Shown: piece after piece, positions 17,288 to 25,886 of the stretch
How the letters are laid out: each line of letters begins with the position of its first letter
Position numbering within the stretch: the stretch's first letter is position 1
Assembly (NCBI RefSeq): GCF_013778505.1
Contig: NZ_JAAOWU010000004.1
Coordinates: 1 to 64,000 of the forward strand
Origin: Pseudomonas sivasensis
GTDB lineage: Bacteria; Pseudomonadota; Gammaproteobacteria; Pseudomonadales; Pseudomonadaceae
Reading direction: 5' to 3'
Length of the DNA: 64,000 bases
The notes under the pieces: model-generated
Databases searched by the model: none
What the model was told of the DNA's origin: nothing
The model's input: only the letters and a program-made list of their open reading frames with translations
Program-made: the position numbers and the translations under genes

Positions 17288-18193
17288 CTAAAACAGTAAC
17301 CGCGAAAAATCACAGCAGGCCTGCGCCAGCCGCGCCACGTCCTGGTTCAAGCCGAATTGACGGTCCACCCGGTGCAATGCCACGTACTGGATACTCGGCA
17401 ACTCCGGCTGCGTGACCAGCGCGCGTAATGCGCCGTGCTCGATCAGGTGCGACAAACACGCCTTGGGCAAATAACTCACGCCGATCCCCGACAGCGCCAA
17501 CCCCACCTGCACCAGCAGGTTATGGCTGGTGAGCGTGCGCGGCATCTGCACGTTGTGCGCGGCCAGCCAACGCTCGTAGATCAAGCCGGTGCCCGACTGC
17601 GAACCCTGGGTCAGGACGGTGTAATCGGCCAGCACTTCCAGGCTTACGGGGTCTGGATGGGGGATCAGGCCCGGCGCGCAGATCCAGGCGTTTTCGACGC
17701 TTTGCAGCGCGGTGCTATGGAAGCGCGGGTCGCTGTAAACGTCCGGCACAATCACCAGGTCGAGTTGGTCGCTTTCCAGCTTGCGAAACAGTTCGCTGCT
17801 CAGTTCCACCGACGGTTCGATCTGCACTTTGGGGTAGGCCTGGCGCAGCGCTTCCACCAACGCCGGCAGCCAGGTCAATGCGGTGAGTTCGGTGACGCCG
17901 AGACGAAAACGGCGCACCAGCACTTCGCGGGCGCTGACCCGTTCGAGCAGTTGGTCGCGACTGTTGAGCAGGTCGCGGGCGTAGTCGAGCAGCTCACCAC
18001 CCTTCTCCGTCAGCCGGGCGTTGCGCTTGCTGCGGTCGAAAATCTCGACGTCGAAGGTGTCTTCCAACTCCTGGATGCGCTTGGAGATGGCCGACTGAGA
18101 CATGTTCAGCTTGTTCGCCGCCGCTTCAAAGCTGCCGAGTTCGGCAATCCAATACAGCGCATCGATTTGCTTGAAGGTGATCATGGCGACCAA
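17288..18193 (-). CDS. LysR-family regulator of the aldolase/aminotransferase cluster
   Basis: A 301-residue LysR-type activator. The N-terminal helix-turn-helix is FKQIDALYWIAELGSFEAAA through LNMSQSAISKRIQELED, followed by the linker helix and an effector-binding domain. The ATG at 18184 (MITFKQ) is an alternative start three codons in and matches family N termini better. It is divergent from the RraA-family gene across a 113-base gap that contains an AGCGAT...ATCGCT dyad, the classical arrangement for a LysR regulator controlling its neighbour with a pathway intermediate as inducer. Confidence 0.87.
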   Translation of the reverse strand: MVAMITFKQIDALYWIAELGSFEAAANKLNMSQSAISKRIQELEDTFDVEIFDRSKRNARLTEKGGELLDYARDLLNSRDQLLERVSAREVLVRRFRLGVTELTALTWLPALVEALRQAYPKVQIEPSVELSSELFRKLESDQLDLVIVPDVYSDPRFHSTALQSVENAWICAPGLIPHPDPVSLEVLADYTVLTQGSQSGTGLIYERWLAAHNVQMPRTLTSHNLLVQVGLALSGIGVSYLPKACLSHLIEHGALRALVTQPELPSIQYVALHRVDRQFGLNQDVARLAQACCDFSRLLF

Positions 18194-18205
18194 TTCATGA
18201 GAAAA

Positions 18206-18235
18206 AGCGATGCTATCACATCATAAAATATCGCT
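18206..18235. promoter_or_regulatory. candidate LysR operator dyad
   Basis: AGCGAT and ATCGCT form inverted arms 18 bases apart in the divergent promoter region, with AT-rich sequence between them. The position just upstream of the regulator's own start suits autorepression plus activation of the aldolase operon. Only the dyad is seen; binding is inferred. Confidence 0.4.
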
Positions 18236-18306
18236 AAAACTCTTCGGTCATCACTCCTAAGATCCGGCCATAGCCCATCGCTATCTAACAATTCTGGAGA
18301 TTTGCC

Positions 18307-18969
18307 ATGTCCTTGCCCGGTTCACGCATCCTTCCCAACGCGCCCATGGCCCCGGCCGAACTGGTCGAGGCGTTTGCCCAGGTGGTCACGCCGCATATCA
18401 GCGACAACCTCGGCCGGCATATCGGCGCCCGTGGACTCACGCGCTACAACCGCAGCGGCAAGCTGGTGGGCACGGCGATCACGGTCAAGACCCGTCCCGG
18501 CGACAACCTGCTGATCTACAAGGCCATGAGCATGCTGCAACCCGGCCATGTGCTGGTGGTGGACGGCCAAGGCGACACCAACAACGCGGTGATCGGTGAG
18601 CTGGTCAAGCTCTACGCCCAACAGCGTGGTTGCGTGGGGTTTGTGATCGACGGCGCGATTCGCGATGTCGCCAGCTTTGAGGACACCCCTTGCTACGCCC
18701 GCGCCGTGGTGCACACCGGCCCTTACAAAACCGGCCCCGGCGAAGTGAACGTGCCGGTGTCCATCGGCGGCATGGTGATCAACCCCGGCGACCTGTTGGT
18801 GGGTGATGAAGACGGCTTGGTCGCGTTCTCCCAGGCCGACGCCGCCGAAGTGCTGCGCCGCGCCGCGCAACATGCCGAGCACGAAGAAGCGGTCAAGGCC
18901 GAAATTGCCAGCGGTGCGGTGCGCCAGAGCTGGATCGACAAGGCCCTCAACAATGCCGGCCTGGTGTGA
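18307..18969 (+). CDS. RraA-family class II aldolase (4-hydroxy-4-methyl-2-oxoglutarate aldolase/oxaloacetate decarboxylase type)
   Basis: A 220-residue RraA-like protein. Conserved aldolase features are present: GELVKLYAQQRG, the metal-site segment VIDGAIRD with its Arg-Asp pair, and GPGEVNVPVSIGG. Enzymes of this family cleave 4-hydroxy-4-methyl- or 4-carboxy-4-hydroxy-2-oxo acids to pyruvate and a second oxoacid and decarboxylate oxaloacetate; RNase E inhibition by RraA itself is a less likely role because the catalytic residues are kept. The ATG follows TGGAGATTTGCC. An aminotransferase starts 12 bases after its stop and a dicarboxylate symporter follows, which argues for catabolism. Confidence 0.85.
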   Translation: MSLPGSRILPNAPMAPAELVEAFAQVVTPHISDNLGRHIGARGLTRYNRSGKLVGTAITVKTRPGDNLLIYKAMSMLQPGHVLVVDGQGDTNNAVIGELVKLYAQQRGCVGFVIDGAIRDVASFEDTPCYARAVVHTGPYKTGPGEVNVPVSIGGMVINPGDLLVGDEDGLVAFSQADAAEVLRRAAQHAEHEEAVKAEIASGAVRQSWIDKALNNAGLV

Positions 18970-18980
18970 AGGAGTCCGAG

Positions 18981-20189
18981 ATGAGCACTGCATTTTTGTC
19001 GGACCGTGTCCTGGGCATCGCGCCCTCCCCCAGCATTGCTGCCAACGCCCTGGTCACCGAGTTGCGCGCCCAGGGCCGCGACATCGTTAACTTCACCGTG
19101 GGCGAGCCGGACTTCGACACCCCAGCGCATATTCTTGAGGCCGCCAGCCTGGCGATGCACAACGGTGATACCCATTACACGGCCACCCCAGGCACCCTCG
19201 CGCTGCGCCAGGCCATCTGCCTGAAACTGCAGCGCGATAATGATGTGGTGTATGGGCTGGACGAAGTCGTCGCCGGTTGCGGTGGCAAGCACATCATTTA
19301 TCACGCGTTGGCCGCCACGTTGAATCGCGGCGATGAAGTCATCGTGCACACACCGTATTGGGTCTCGTACCCGGACATCGCACGGCTCAACGATGCCACG
19401 CCGGTGATCATTCCTGGCGATGAACGCCTGGGTTTCAAGCTGTCGCCCGCCGCGCTCGAAGAGGCGATCACCCCACGCACCAAATGGGTGATCCTCAACA
19501 GCCCGAACAACCCCAGCGGCGCGGTGTACAGCGAAGCCGAGCTGCTGGCCCTGGCGCAGGTGTTGCGCCGCCATCCCCATGTGCTGGTCATGGCCGATGA
19601 GATCTACGAACACTTCGTCTACGGAGACGCCCGGCATGTGCCGTTGACACGCCTGGCGCCCGACCTCAAGCCACGCACGCTGATCGTCAACGGCGCGTCC
19701 AAGGGCTATGCGATGACCGGTTGGCGCCTGGGCTTTGGCGCGGGGCCGGCGTGGTTGATCGCGGCCATCGCCAAGTTGCTGTCACAGACCACCACCTGCC
19801 CCAGCTCATTGAGCCAGGCGGCAGCGGTGGCCGCGTTTGCGGGTGATCAAGCACCTATCGCCGGCATGCGCGGGGAATACCAGCAACGCCGCGCGCGGAT
19901 TCTGGCGCTGCTTGAGGGCATCCCCGAATTGGGCGTTACACCACCGGATGGCGCGTTTTATGTATTCGCCAACGTCAGCGGCCTGATGGGAAAGCTCACC
20001 CCCCAAGGTGATCGCCTCGACAGCGACACCCAACTGGTGGACTACCTGCTGCGCGACTACGGCCTGGCCACGGTCAGCGGCGCGGCCTACGGCATGTCGC
20101 CGTATGTGCGCCTGTCGTTCGCAAGCTCCCTGGACGTGATCGAAGAAGGGTGCCGTCGCCTCAAAGACGCATGCCACGACCTGCGCTGA
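18981..20189 (+). CDS. class I PLP-dependent aminotransferase
   Basis: A 402-residue fold-type I aminotransferase. The start at ATG 18981 follows AAGGAG by six bases. Motifs include the cofactor-binding NSPNNPSGAVYS, MADEIYEHFVY, the PLP lysine in VNGASKGYAMTGWRLG, and the C-terminal arginine segment YVRLSFA that binds the substrate carboxylate. It resembles the aspartate/prephenate aminotransferase subgroup. In this operon it probably converts an acidic amino acid brought in by the downstream symporter to the 2-oxo acid that the aldolase upstream can cleave. Confidence 0.87.
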   Translation: MSTAFLSDRVLGIAPSPSIAANALVTELRAQGRDIVNFTVGEPDFDTPAHILEAASLAMHNGDTHYTATPGTLALRQAICLKLQRDNDVVYGLDEVVAGCGGKHIIYHALAATLNRGDEVIVHTPYWVSYPDIARLNDATPVIIPGDERLGFKLSPAALEEAITPRTKWVILNSPNNPSGAVYSEAELLALAQVLRRHPHVLVMADEIYEHFVYGDARHVPLTRLAPDLKPRTLIVNGASKGYAMTGWRLGFGAGPAWLIAAIAKLLSQTTTCPSSLSQAAAVAAFAGDQAPIAGMRGEYQQRRARILALLEGIPELGVTPPDGAFYVFANVSGLMGKLTPQGDRLDSDTQLVDYLLRDYGLATVSGAAYGMSPYVRLSFASSLDVIEEGCRRLKDACHDLR

Positions 20190-20284
20190 CGGCCACCCGT
20201 AACACCCGGCGACCAGCGGACGGACGCCTTTTGACTGCCTAGAACAACAATTTAAAAATCATTGATCTCAAATGAGGCATTCCC

Positions 20285-21553
20285 ATGCACACGCCCCGTA
20301 TCGCGCTGGTCTGGCAAATCATGATCGGCTTGCTCGCCGGTATCGCCATTGGTGCCCTGCTGCACCGCTTTCCCGAATCCCGACCATGGCTGGTGGACAA
20401 TGTCCTGCAACCGGCGGGCGACATCTTTATCAAGCTGATGAAAATGATCGTGGTGCCCATCGTGTTTTCCTGCATGGTGGTGGGCATTGCCGGGCACGGT
20501 GACGGCAAATCCCTGGGCCGTATCGGGGTCAAATCCCTGAGCTATTTTTTCTGCATCACCACCCTGGCGATTATCATCGGCCTGGTCATGGGCAACCTGC
20601 TCAAGCCCGGCGCCGGCACTGAACTGTCCAGCCTGCACGCGGCGAATATCACCCTGCCCACCAGCAACGGCGCCGGTCATAGCCTGGGGCAGATCATCGT
20701 CGGCATCATCCCCGACAACGTGGTCAACGCCATGGCCCAGGGCAGCCTGCTGTCGGTGCTGTTTTTTGCGGTGATGTTCGGCCTGGGCGTGGCGCGCCTG
20801 CCCGCCGAGCGCAAAGACCCGGTCATCGCACTGTTGCGCGGCGTCAGCGATGCGATGTTCAAGGTCACTTCGATGATCATGGCCTACTCGCCCATCGGCG
20901 TGTTCGGCATGATTGCCGTGACCGTGGCCAACTTCGGCTTCAGCTCGTTGCTGCCACTGGCCAAGCTGATCATGGTCAGCTATGCGGCCATCGCCTTCTT
21001 TGTGCTGGTGGTGCTCAACCTGGTGGCGCGCCTGTGCGGGATCAACCTGTTCGCGCTGATGCGTCATATCAAGGATGAACTGGTACTGGCCTTCTCCACC
21101 GCCAGCTCTGCGGCGGTGATGCCGCAACTGATGAAGAAACTCGAGACCTACGGCGTACCACCTTCACTGGTGAGCTTTGTGGTGCCGGTGGGTTACTCGT
21201 TCAACCTCGACGGCGCCTCACTGTTCCTCGGCATCGGTACCCTGTTCGTCGCGCAGTTGTACGGCATTGATTTGAGCCTGGGCGATCAGGCCTTGCTGGT
21301 GGTGACCATGGTGCTCACCTCCAAGGGCGCGGCTGGGGTGCCGGGGTTCATGTTCGTGATTCTTTCGGCCACCCTGGCCAGTGCCGGTTTGCCGTTGGAA
21401 GGCATCGCGTTTATCGCCGGGGTGTACCGCTTGATGGAGATGCCGACCACAGCGCTGAATGTGCTGGGCAATGCGTTGGCGCCGTTGGTGATTGCCAAGT
21501 GGGAGGGGCGGGCTGGGCAGCAGCAGAACGCGCAAAATGTGCAGATGCAATGA
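20285..21553 (+). CDS. dicarboxylate/amino acid:cation symporter (DAACS/GltP family)
   Basis: A 422-residue secondary transporter of the glutamate/C4-dicarboxylate family with about eight membrane segments and two re-entrant hairpins. Signatures: IKLMKMIVVPIVFSCMVVGI, the serine-rich hairpin FSTASSAAVMPQLM, and GYSFNLDGASLFLGIGTLFVAQ with the NLDG substrate/cation site. GltP, GltT and DctA share these. It imports an acidic amino acid or dicarboxylate with protons or sodium. It closes the LysR-aldolase-aminotransferase cluster and is followed by a strong terminator. Confidence 0.9.
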   Translation: MHTPRIALVWQIMIGLLAGIAIGALLHRFPESRPWLVDNVLQPAGDIFIKLMKMIVVPIVFSCMVVGIAGHGDGKSLGRIGVKSLSYFFCITTLAIIIGLVMGNLLKPGAGTELSSLHAANITLPTSNGAGHSLGQIIVGIIPDNVVNAMAQGSLLSVLFFAVMFGLGVARLPAERKDPVIALLRGVSDAMFKVTSMIMAYSPIGVFGMIAVTVANFGFSSLLPLAKLIMVSYAAIAFFVLVVLNLVARLCGINLFALMRHIKDELVLAFSTASSAAVMPQLMKKLETYGVPPSLVSFVVPVGYSFNLDGASLFLGIGTLFVAQLYGIDLSLGDQALLVVTMVLTSKGAAGVPGFMFVILSATLASAGLPLEGIAFIAGVYRLMEMPTTALNVLGNALAPLVIAKWEGRAGQQQNAQNVQMQ

Positions 21554-21621
21554 AGCGGCGGCTGTGCTTTTGTGACGAGCCCGCTCACCACAAAAGCGGC
21601 TAATTTTGACCTCGCCACATC

Positions 21622-21653
21622 GAATAAAGGCGCTCCGAAGAGCGCCTTTATTC
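21622..21653. terminator. bidirectional rho-independent terminator
   Basis: A perfect 14-bp stem, GAATAAAGGCGCTC with GAGCGCCTTTATTC, around a CGAA loop. It lies between the convergent symporter and ibpA genes and can stop transcription from both sides. Confidence 0.85.
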
Positions 21654-21662
21654 ATTCCAGCC

Positions 21663-22121
21663 TTACTGCTCGCTGATGGATTTCACGTCAGCCTTGGCCG
21701 CACCGCCAATCGCAATGCGCTTAGGCTTCGCTTCCTCCGGGACCACCCTGAGCAGATCAATGCTCAGCAACCCATTGGCGAGTTGCGCGCCCTGCACTTC
21801 AATGTGGTCGACCAGGCGGAACGACAGACGGAACGCGCGCTGGGCAATGCCTTGGTGCAGGTAAGTGATGCCCTCATCGTGTTCACGCTTGCCACCGGCG
21901 ACGGTCAACACGCCTTTTTCCACCTGGATCTCCAGGTCATCCTCCACAAGTCCTGCGGCCGCGATGACGATCCGGTAATGATCATCCCCGTGCTTTTCGA
22001 CGTTGTGAGGTGGATAGGTGGTACCGGCCTCGCTGCGAAGCGCCGATTCAAAAAGGTCGTTGAACCGGTCAAAACCAACGGAATGACGGAACAGTGGGGC
22101 CAACGAGAGAGTAGTAGCCAT
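21663..22121 (-). CDS. ibpA: small heat-shock protein, IbpA type
   Basis: A 152-residue Hsp20. The N terminus LAPLFRHSVGFDRFNDLFESAL is that of IbpA/IbpB, followed by the alpha-crystallin domain (PPHNVEKHGDDHYRIVIAAAGL to LSFRLVDHIEVQGAQLANGLLSIDLL) and a C-terminal PKRIAI anchoring motif (IxI type). It holds unfolded proteins on aggregates so that ClpB/DnaK can recover them. The ATG is preceded by CAGGAGATTTTGCA. The gene is monocistronic, with its own long leader and terminator. Confidence 0.92.
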   Translation of the reverse strand: MATTLSLAPLFRHSVGFDRFNDLFESALRSEAGTTYPPHNVEKHGDDHYRIVIAAAGLVEDDLEIQVEKGVLTVAGGKREHDEGITYLHQGIAQRAFRLSFRLVDHIEVQGAQLANGLLSIDLLRVVPEEAKPKRIAIGGAAKADVKSISEQ

Positions 22122-22230
22122 TGCAAAATCTCCTGAGCTTTCTCCAAGTGATTTGATACGCGACCCGCATTCGGCATCGCGTAAAACCTAAGTAGGATCA
22201 GGGGAAAAAATTTCAAGCGGCGCCCACAAA
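22122..22230 (-). promoter_or_regulatory. ibpA leader, possible ROSE-like RNA thermometer
   Basis: About 100 bases upstream of ibpA on the minus strand, ending in the AGGAG ribosome binding site, precede the start. Pseudomonad ibpA leaders are known to carry ROSE RNA thermometers that hide this site at low temperature. The sequence here can fold locally near the AGGAG, but I could not identify the conserved ROSE hairpin with confidence. A heat-shock sigma element CTTGAAA lies near 22220, but the following CCCC block is too close for the usual spacing. Confidence 0.35.
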
Positions 22231-22345
22231 AAAATTTTACTCGCACCGAGAATTGCGTGAAGACCGGCTGACGCACCGGCGCGTCAGGGCCATCGCGAGA
22301 TGCACTCATGCTGTGCTCTTCTATCGCCCCGGAGAAATCCAAGGC

Positions 22346-22374
22346 AAAAAAAAGCCTGCATCTCTGCAGGCTTT
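22346..22374 (-). terminator. rho-independent terminator of the tRNA-Asn gene
   Basis: On the minus strand a 10-bp stem AAAGCCTGCA / TGCAGGCTTT with a four-base loop is followed by a run of eight T. It starts eight bases after the tRNA 3' end. Confidence 0.9.
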
Positions 22375-22381
22375 CTCTATC

Positions 22382-22457
22382 TGGCTCCACGACCTGGACT
22401 CGAACCAGGGACCCAATGATTAACAGTCATTTGCTCTACCAACTGAGCTATCGCGGA
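22382..22457 (-). tRNA. tRNA-Asn (anticodon GTT)
   Basis: A 76-base cloverleaf on the minus strand from TCCGCGA to the encoded 3' CCA. The acceptor stem TCCGCGA pairs with TCGTGGA (one G-T), the D arm is GCTC..GAGC, the anticodon loop CTGTTAA gives GTT, and the T loop is GGTTCGAGTCC. The 3' CCA is encoded. No integrase or attachment-site duplication was seen beside it. Confidence 0.97.
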
Positions 22458-22466
22458 ATGCGCCGT

Positions 22467-22494
22467 ATGTTACTGATTGAAAAGGAGAAGTCAA
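22467..22494 (-). promoter_or_regulatory. tRNA-Asn promoter
   Basis: On the minus strand TTGACT (22489-22494) and TAACAT (22467-22472) are separated by 16 bases, placing the start of transcription a few bases before the mature tRNA 5' end at 22457. Confidence 0.65.
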
Positions 22495-22517
22495 GCTTTC
22501 AATAACATTCCGGGCGA

Positions 22518-23414
22518 TTAATCTGGATGGCCGGTTGAAAGCTGTGACTCCTTGGCCAATTCCAACCAGGCCCGAGCGGCGGGTGGCAAGTGGGCGCTGG
22601 CGCGCCAAGCTAGGGCGATGTGCCAGTCGGTATGAGGTTCGTCCAGGGGGATCAGGGCGATGCCGGGGTGTTGGTGCTTGTGCGCGAGCATGCGCGGCAG
22701 GAAGGCCGCGCCGAGGCCGGCGGATACCAAGTCGACGATAAAGTCGATCTGGCCGCTGCGCGCTGCCACACGCGGTTGCACGCCTTTGCGCTCGCACGCG
22801 GCGAGGATTTTGGCGTTGAGGGCGAAGCCGGCTTCGAACAGGATAAATGGCGAATCTGCCAGGTCGGTGAAGTCGATTCGTTTGCGCTGGGCCAGGGGGT
22901 GGCTGATCGGCAGGACGGCCATCAGCGGTTCGTTACGCACGGGTTGGTAGTCGAAACCTTCGTCTATGGGCAGCAAGAGGGCCGCCAGGTCGACCTCACC
23001 TGCTTCCAGGCATTCACGCAGTCGTTTACTGCCGTACTCGGTCAGTTCGATGTCGATGTCGGGGTAGCGTGTGCGATAGGTGGCAAACATCGTCGCAAAC
23101 AACACGCCACAGCCCACCGGCGGCAGGCCGATGCGCAATACACCGCGTTTGAGACCACGCAAGTCATTGATCTCAGCGACCAGATCGTTGTGTTCGGCCA
23201 GCAAAACCAGGGCGCGGCTGTAGGCGATTTCGCCAGCGGCGGTGAGTTCATTGCGATGGCCAAGGCGGTTGAGCAGTGGCATGCCCAGTTCGTCCTCCAG
23301 GGTTTTGATCGCCTTGCTCACACTCGACTGGGTCAGGGACACCACTTCAGCGGCTTGAGAGAAACCGCCTTGGCGAACCACTTCGACAAAGGCACGCAGT
23401 GTTCTCAGGTTCAT
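22518..23414 (-). CDS. LysR-family regulator divergent from lldD
   Basis: A 298-residue LysR regulator with the N-terminal helix-turn-helix [42 protein letters not shown] and a standard effector domain. It is transcribed away from lldD, with 101 bases between the two starts and a 19-base dyad in the gap, so it is the likely local regulator of the dehydrogenase. Classical Pseudomonas lactate operons use the GntR-type LldR instead, so the inducer here may not be L-lactate. Confidence 0.87.
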   Translation of the reverse strand: MNLRTLRAFVEVVRQGGFSQAAEVVSLTQSSVSKAIKTLEDELGMPLLNRLGHRNELTAAGEIAYSRALVLLAEHNDLVAEINDLRGLKRGVLRIGLPPVGCGVLFATMFATYRTRYPDIDIELTEYGSKRLRECLEAGEVDLAALLLPIDEGFDYQPVRNEPLMAVLPISHPLAQRKRIDFTDLADSPFILFEAGFALNAKILAACERKGVQPRVAARSGQIDFIVDLVSAGLGAAFLPRMLAHKHQHPGIALIPLDEPHTDWHIALAWRASAHLPPAARAWLELAKESQLSTGHPD

Positions 23415-23443
23415 CAGTATTCCTTTTTCGACTGACTACTAGC

Positions 23444-23462
23444 GATAAAAGTTGTTTTTATC
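23444..23462. promoter_or_regulatory. candidate LysR operator between regulator and lldD
   Basis: GATAAAA and TTTTATC are perfect inverted arms around GTTGT, a T-N11-A type dyad typical of LysR sites, centred in the divergent promoter region. Binding by the adjacent regulator is inferred. Confidence 0.5.
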
Positions 23463-23515
23463 ATGACAGAAGTTTGCCTATCTTGGAGGCACCTTGCCTT
23501 GCCGAGATTCCGTGC

Positions 23516-24658
23516 ATGATCATTTCGTCCGCCTCTGACTACCGCGCTGCCGCCAAGCGCAAGCTCCCGCGCTTCCTGTTCGACTACATCGACGGCGGCG
23601 CCTACGCCGAGCACACGATGCGCGCGAACAGTTCGGACCTGGCCGAGATCAGCCTGCGCCAGCGCATCCTGCGCAATGTCGACAACCTGAGCCTCAAGAC
23701 CACGCTATTCGGCCAGGAACTGGACATGCCGGTGATCCTCAGCCCCGTGGGCCTGACCGGCATGTACGCGCGGCGCGGCGAAGTGCAGGCGGCGAAGGCG
23801 GCGGCCAACAAGGGTATTCCGTTCTGTTTGTCGACGGTGTCGGTGTGCCCGATCGAAGAAGTGGCCTCCCAGAGCTCGCAGTCGATCTGGTTCCAGCTCT
23901 ACGTGCTCAAGGACCGCGGATTTATGCGTAATGCGCTGGAGCGCGCCCAGGCGGCCGGCGTCACCACGCTGGTGTTCACCGTCGACATGCCCACGCCGGG
24001 CGCACGCTACCGTGATGCCCACTCGGGCATGTCCGGGCCGTTTGCGGCGCAACGGCGCATGCTGCAGGCGGTCACAAAGCCGCAATGGGCCTTCGACGTG
24101 GGTTTGATGGGCCGTCCACACGACCTGGGCAATATCTCCAAATACCTCGGCAAGCCTACCCACCTGGAAGACTACATCGGCTGGCTGGCGAACAATTTCG
24201 ACCCGTCCATCAGTTGGAAAGACCTGGAGTGGATCCGCGAGTTCTGGAAAGGCCCGATGATCATCAAGGGCATCCTCGACCCCCAGGACGCTAAGGACGC
24301 CGTGAGTTTTGGCGCCGATGCCATCGTGGTCTCCAACCATGGCGGCCGCCAGTTGGACGGCGTGTTGTCCACCGCCAAAGCGTTGCCACCGATTGCCGAA
24401 GCCGTGGGCGATGAGCTGACGGTGCTGGTGGACTCCGGCATCCGCTCCGGGCTCGACGTGGTGCGCATGCTGGCCCTAGGTGCCAAGGCCTGTCTGCTGG
24501 GGCGTGCCACCGCCTACGCGTTGGCCGCCGACGGGCAGCATGGCGTGGAGAACCTGCTGGACATCTTTGCCAAGGAAATGCGCGTGGCGATGACACTCAC
24601 TGGCGTCACGTCAATTGACCAGATTGACCACACCACTTTGGTTCAATCAGCCAAATAA
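23516..24658 (+). CDS. lldD: FMN-dependent alpha-hydroxyacid dehydrogenase (L-lactate dehydrogenase LldD type)
   Basis: A 380-residue flavoenzyme of the L-lactate dehydrogenase/glycolate oxidase family. It opens [25 protein letters not shown], the LldD N terminus, and has the FMN segments [10 protein letters not shown] and [11 protein letters not shown], the active-site [11 protein letters not shown] with its catalytic His, and the phosphate-binding [19 protein letters not shown]. It oxidises L-lactate to pyruvate and passes electrons to the respiratory chain at the inner membrane. The frame reaches 23399, but ATG 23516 gives the family N terminus. No lactate permease or lldE is adjacent. Confidence 0.88.
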   Translation: MIISSASDYRAAAKRKLPRFLFDYIDGGAYAEHTMRANSSDLAEISLRQRILRNVDNLSLKTTLFGQELDMPVILSPVGLTGMYARRGEVQAAKAAANKGIPFCLSTVSVCPIEEVASQSSQSIWFQLYVLKDRGFMRNALERAQAAGVTTLVFTVDMPTPGARYRDAHSGMSGPFAAQRRMLQAVTKPQWAFDVGLMGRPHDLGNISKYLGKPTHLEDYIGWLANNFDPSISWKDLEWIREFWKGPMIIKGILDPQDAKDAVSFGADAIVVSNHGGRQLDGVLSTAKALPPIAEAVGDELTVLVDSGIRSGLDVVRMLALGAKACLLGRATAYALAADGQHGVENLLDIFAKEMRVAMTLTGVTSIDQIDHTTLVQSAK

Positions 24659-24815
24659 CTGACGTCATGCGCCGATGGCCTTTTGCTGCGTGAAAAAAGG
24701 CCGTTGATTCATAAGGATTATTTTTAAAGTAAACGAAATGGCATGAATCTCGCTCTAACCACGTTCAAGCAGGCTAAGCGATGACATGACGTGCGGGGGC
24801 ACCCAAGGGTTATAA

Positions 24816-24876
24816 CGCTTTGCAAAGCGGTCTAAACTGTTCCCAATGTTTTACGGAACTGAAGGAACAGTTAGAC
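24816..24876. other. palindrome plus inverted repeat in the diguanylate cyclase leader
   Basis: A perfect 14-base palindrome CGCTTTGCAAAGCG (24816-24829) is followed at once by a long dyad whose arms are GTCTAAACTGTTCC and GGAACAGTTAGAC, 20 bases apart with one bulged T. It ends 63 bases before the diguanylate cyclase ATG. There is no T run, so it is not a simple terminator; an operator or an mRNA leader structure is possible. Confidence 0.6.
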
Positions 24877-24939
24877 GCTTGGCACTCGCCACTCTCATCG
24901 AGCCTGTAAGACAGCTAAGAGCTTAGAGGCCGATCGCTT

Positions 24940-25866
24940 ATGAAAACACCTACCCAGACCAACGCAATTGACTTCGACAGTGCCAAATTGCAACGCCTGG
25001 GATTTGGCCAGCCATCGCTCCTGCCTCGCCGCCCGACGACCGTCGCGCAACTTCGCCAGCAACTGGGAATGCAATTGCAGACCAGCCTGGAGCCGGATCG
25101 CATCCTCGGGTTGTTCTTCCGTGAGATCCAGCGCTTGGTGCCCCTTGATGCCCTGCACTATCGCCATCAGGCCAGTGATCTGCGGCTGGAGTTCGGCCAG
25201 CGCGGCCACCACTCGGTGAATTACAGCCTCAGCCATGAAGGCGAACACTTGGGTGAGCTGATCTTCCGTCGCAACCAACGCCTCGCCGAAGACGAACTCG
25301 GTCAGCTTGAGTCACTGCTGGCCACCCTGCTCTACCCGATGCGCAATGCCCTGCTATATCGCGCCGCGACCCGTAGCGCGCTGCGTGACCCCCTGACCGA
25401 GACGGGCAATCGCATTGCCATGGACCAGACTCTGCAACGGGAAATAGACATGGCGCGCCGGCACCTGCACCCATTGTCCTTGCTGATGCTGGACATCGAC
25501 CACTTCAAGGTAATCAACGACACCCACGGTCACGCGGCCGGCGATACCGTACTGCGCACCGTCGCAGCGGCCATCAAGGCCCAGTTGCGTAACGTAGACA
25601 TGGTGTTTCGGTTTGGCGGGGAGGAGTTTCTGATCCTGCTCTCCAACACCGGCCGGGATGCGGCGGCGATGGTGGGCGAGCGGCTGCGGCAGGCAGCACA
25701 GGCTCAGGATTACTGGGCGGATGGAAAGCGGATCGAATTGACGGTAAGCCTCGGTTGTTCGACCTTGCTGGCCGCCGAGTCGGTCGAAAGCCTGTTGCGC
25801 CGGGCCGACAACGCGTTGTACGTGGCCAAGCGCGAAGGCCGTAACCGCTTGGCAATGGCGGGGTAG
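24940..25866 (+). CDS. diguanylate cyclase (GGDEF)
   Basis: A 308-residue soluble protein. Residues 30-135 form a GAF-like sensory region of unknown ligand; residues 145-305 are a GGDEF domain with LMLDIDHFKVINDTHGHAAGD and the active site RFGGEEF. The inhibitory RxxD site is intact (RNVD, five residues before GGEEF), so product feedback is expected. It makes cyclic di-GMP from two GTP. The leader holds a large dyad. It is convergent with undA, 20 bases apart. Confidence 0.9.
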   Translation: MKTPTQTNAIDFDSAKLQRLGFGQPSLLPRRPTTVAQLRQQLGMQLQTSLEPDRILGLFFREIQRLVPLDALHYRHQASDLRLEFGQRGHHSVNYSLSHEGEHLGELIFRRNQRLAEDELGQLESLLATLLYPMRNALLYRAATRSALRDPLTETGNRIAMDQTLQREIDMARRHLHPLSLLMLDIDHFKVINDTHGHAAGDTVLRTVAAAIKAQLRNVDMVFRFGGEEFLILLSNTGRDAAAMVGERLRQAAQAQDYWADGKRIELTVSLGCSTLLAAESVESLLRRADNALYVAKREGRNRLAMAG

Positions 25867-25886
25867 AACCCCGCCATCGCGTTACA

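Noticed and set aside
22190..22230. A heat-shock sigma promoter for ibpA built from CTTGAAA and the CCCC block.
   Set aside because: The two parts are only about six bases apart, far less than the 11-16 required, so they cannot be the -35 and -10 of one promoter.
22382..22457. tRNA-Asn as an integration site of a genomic island.
   Set aside because: No integrase gene, no direct repeat of the tRNA 3' end and no compositional break were seen on either side in this window.
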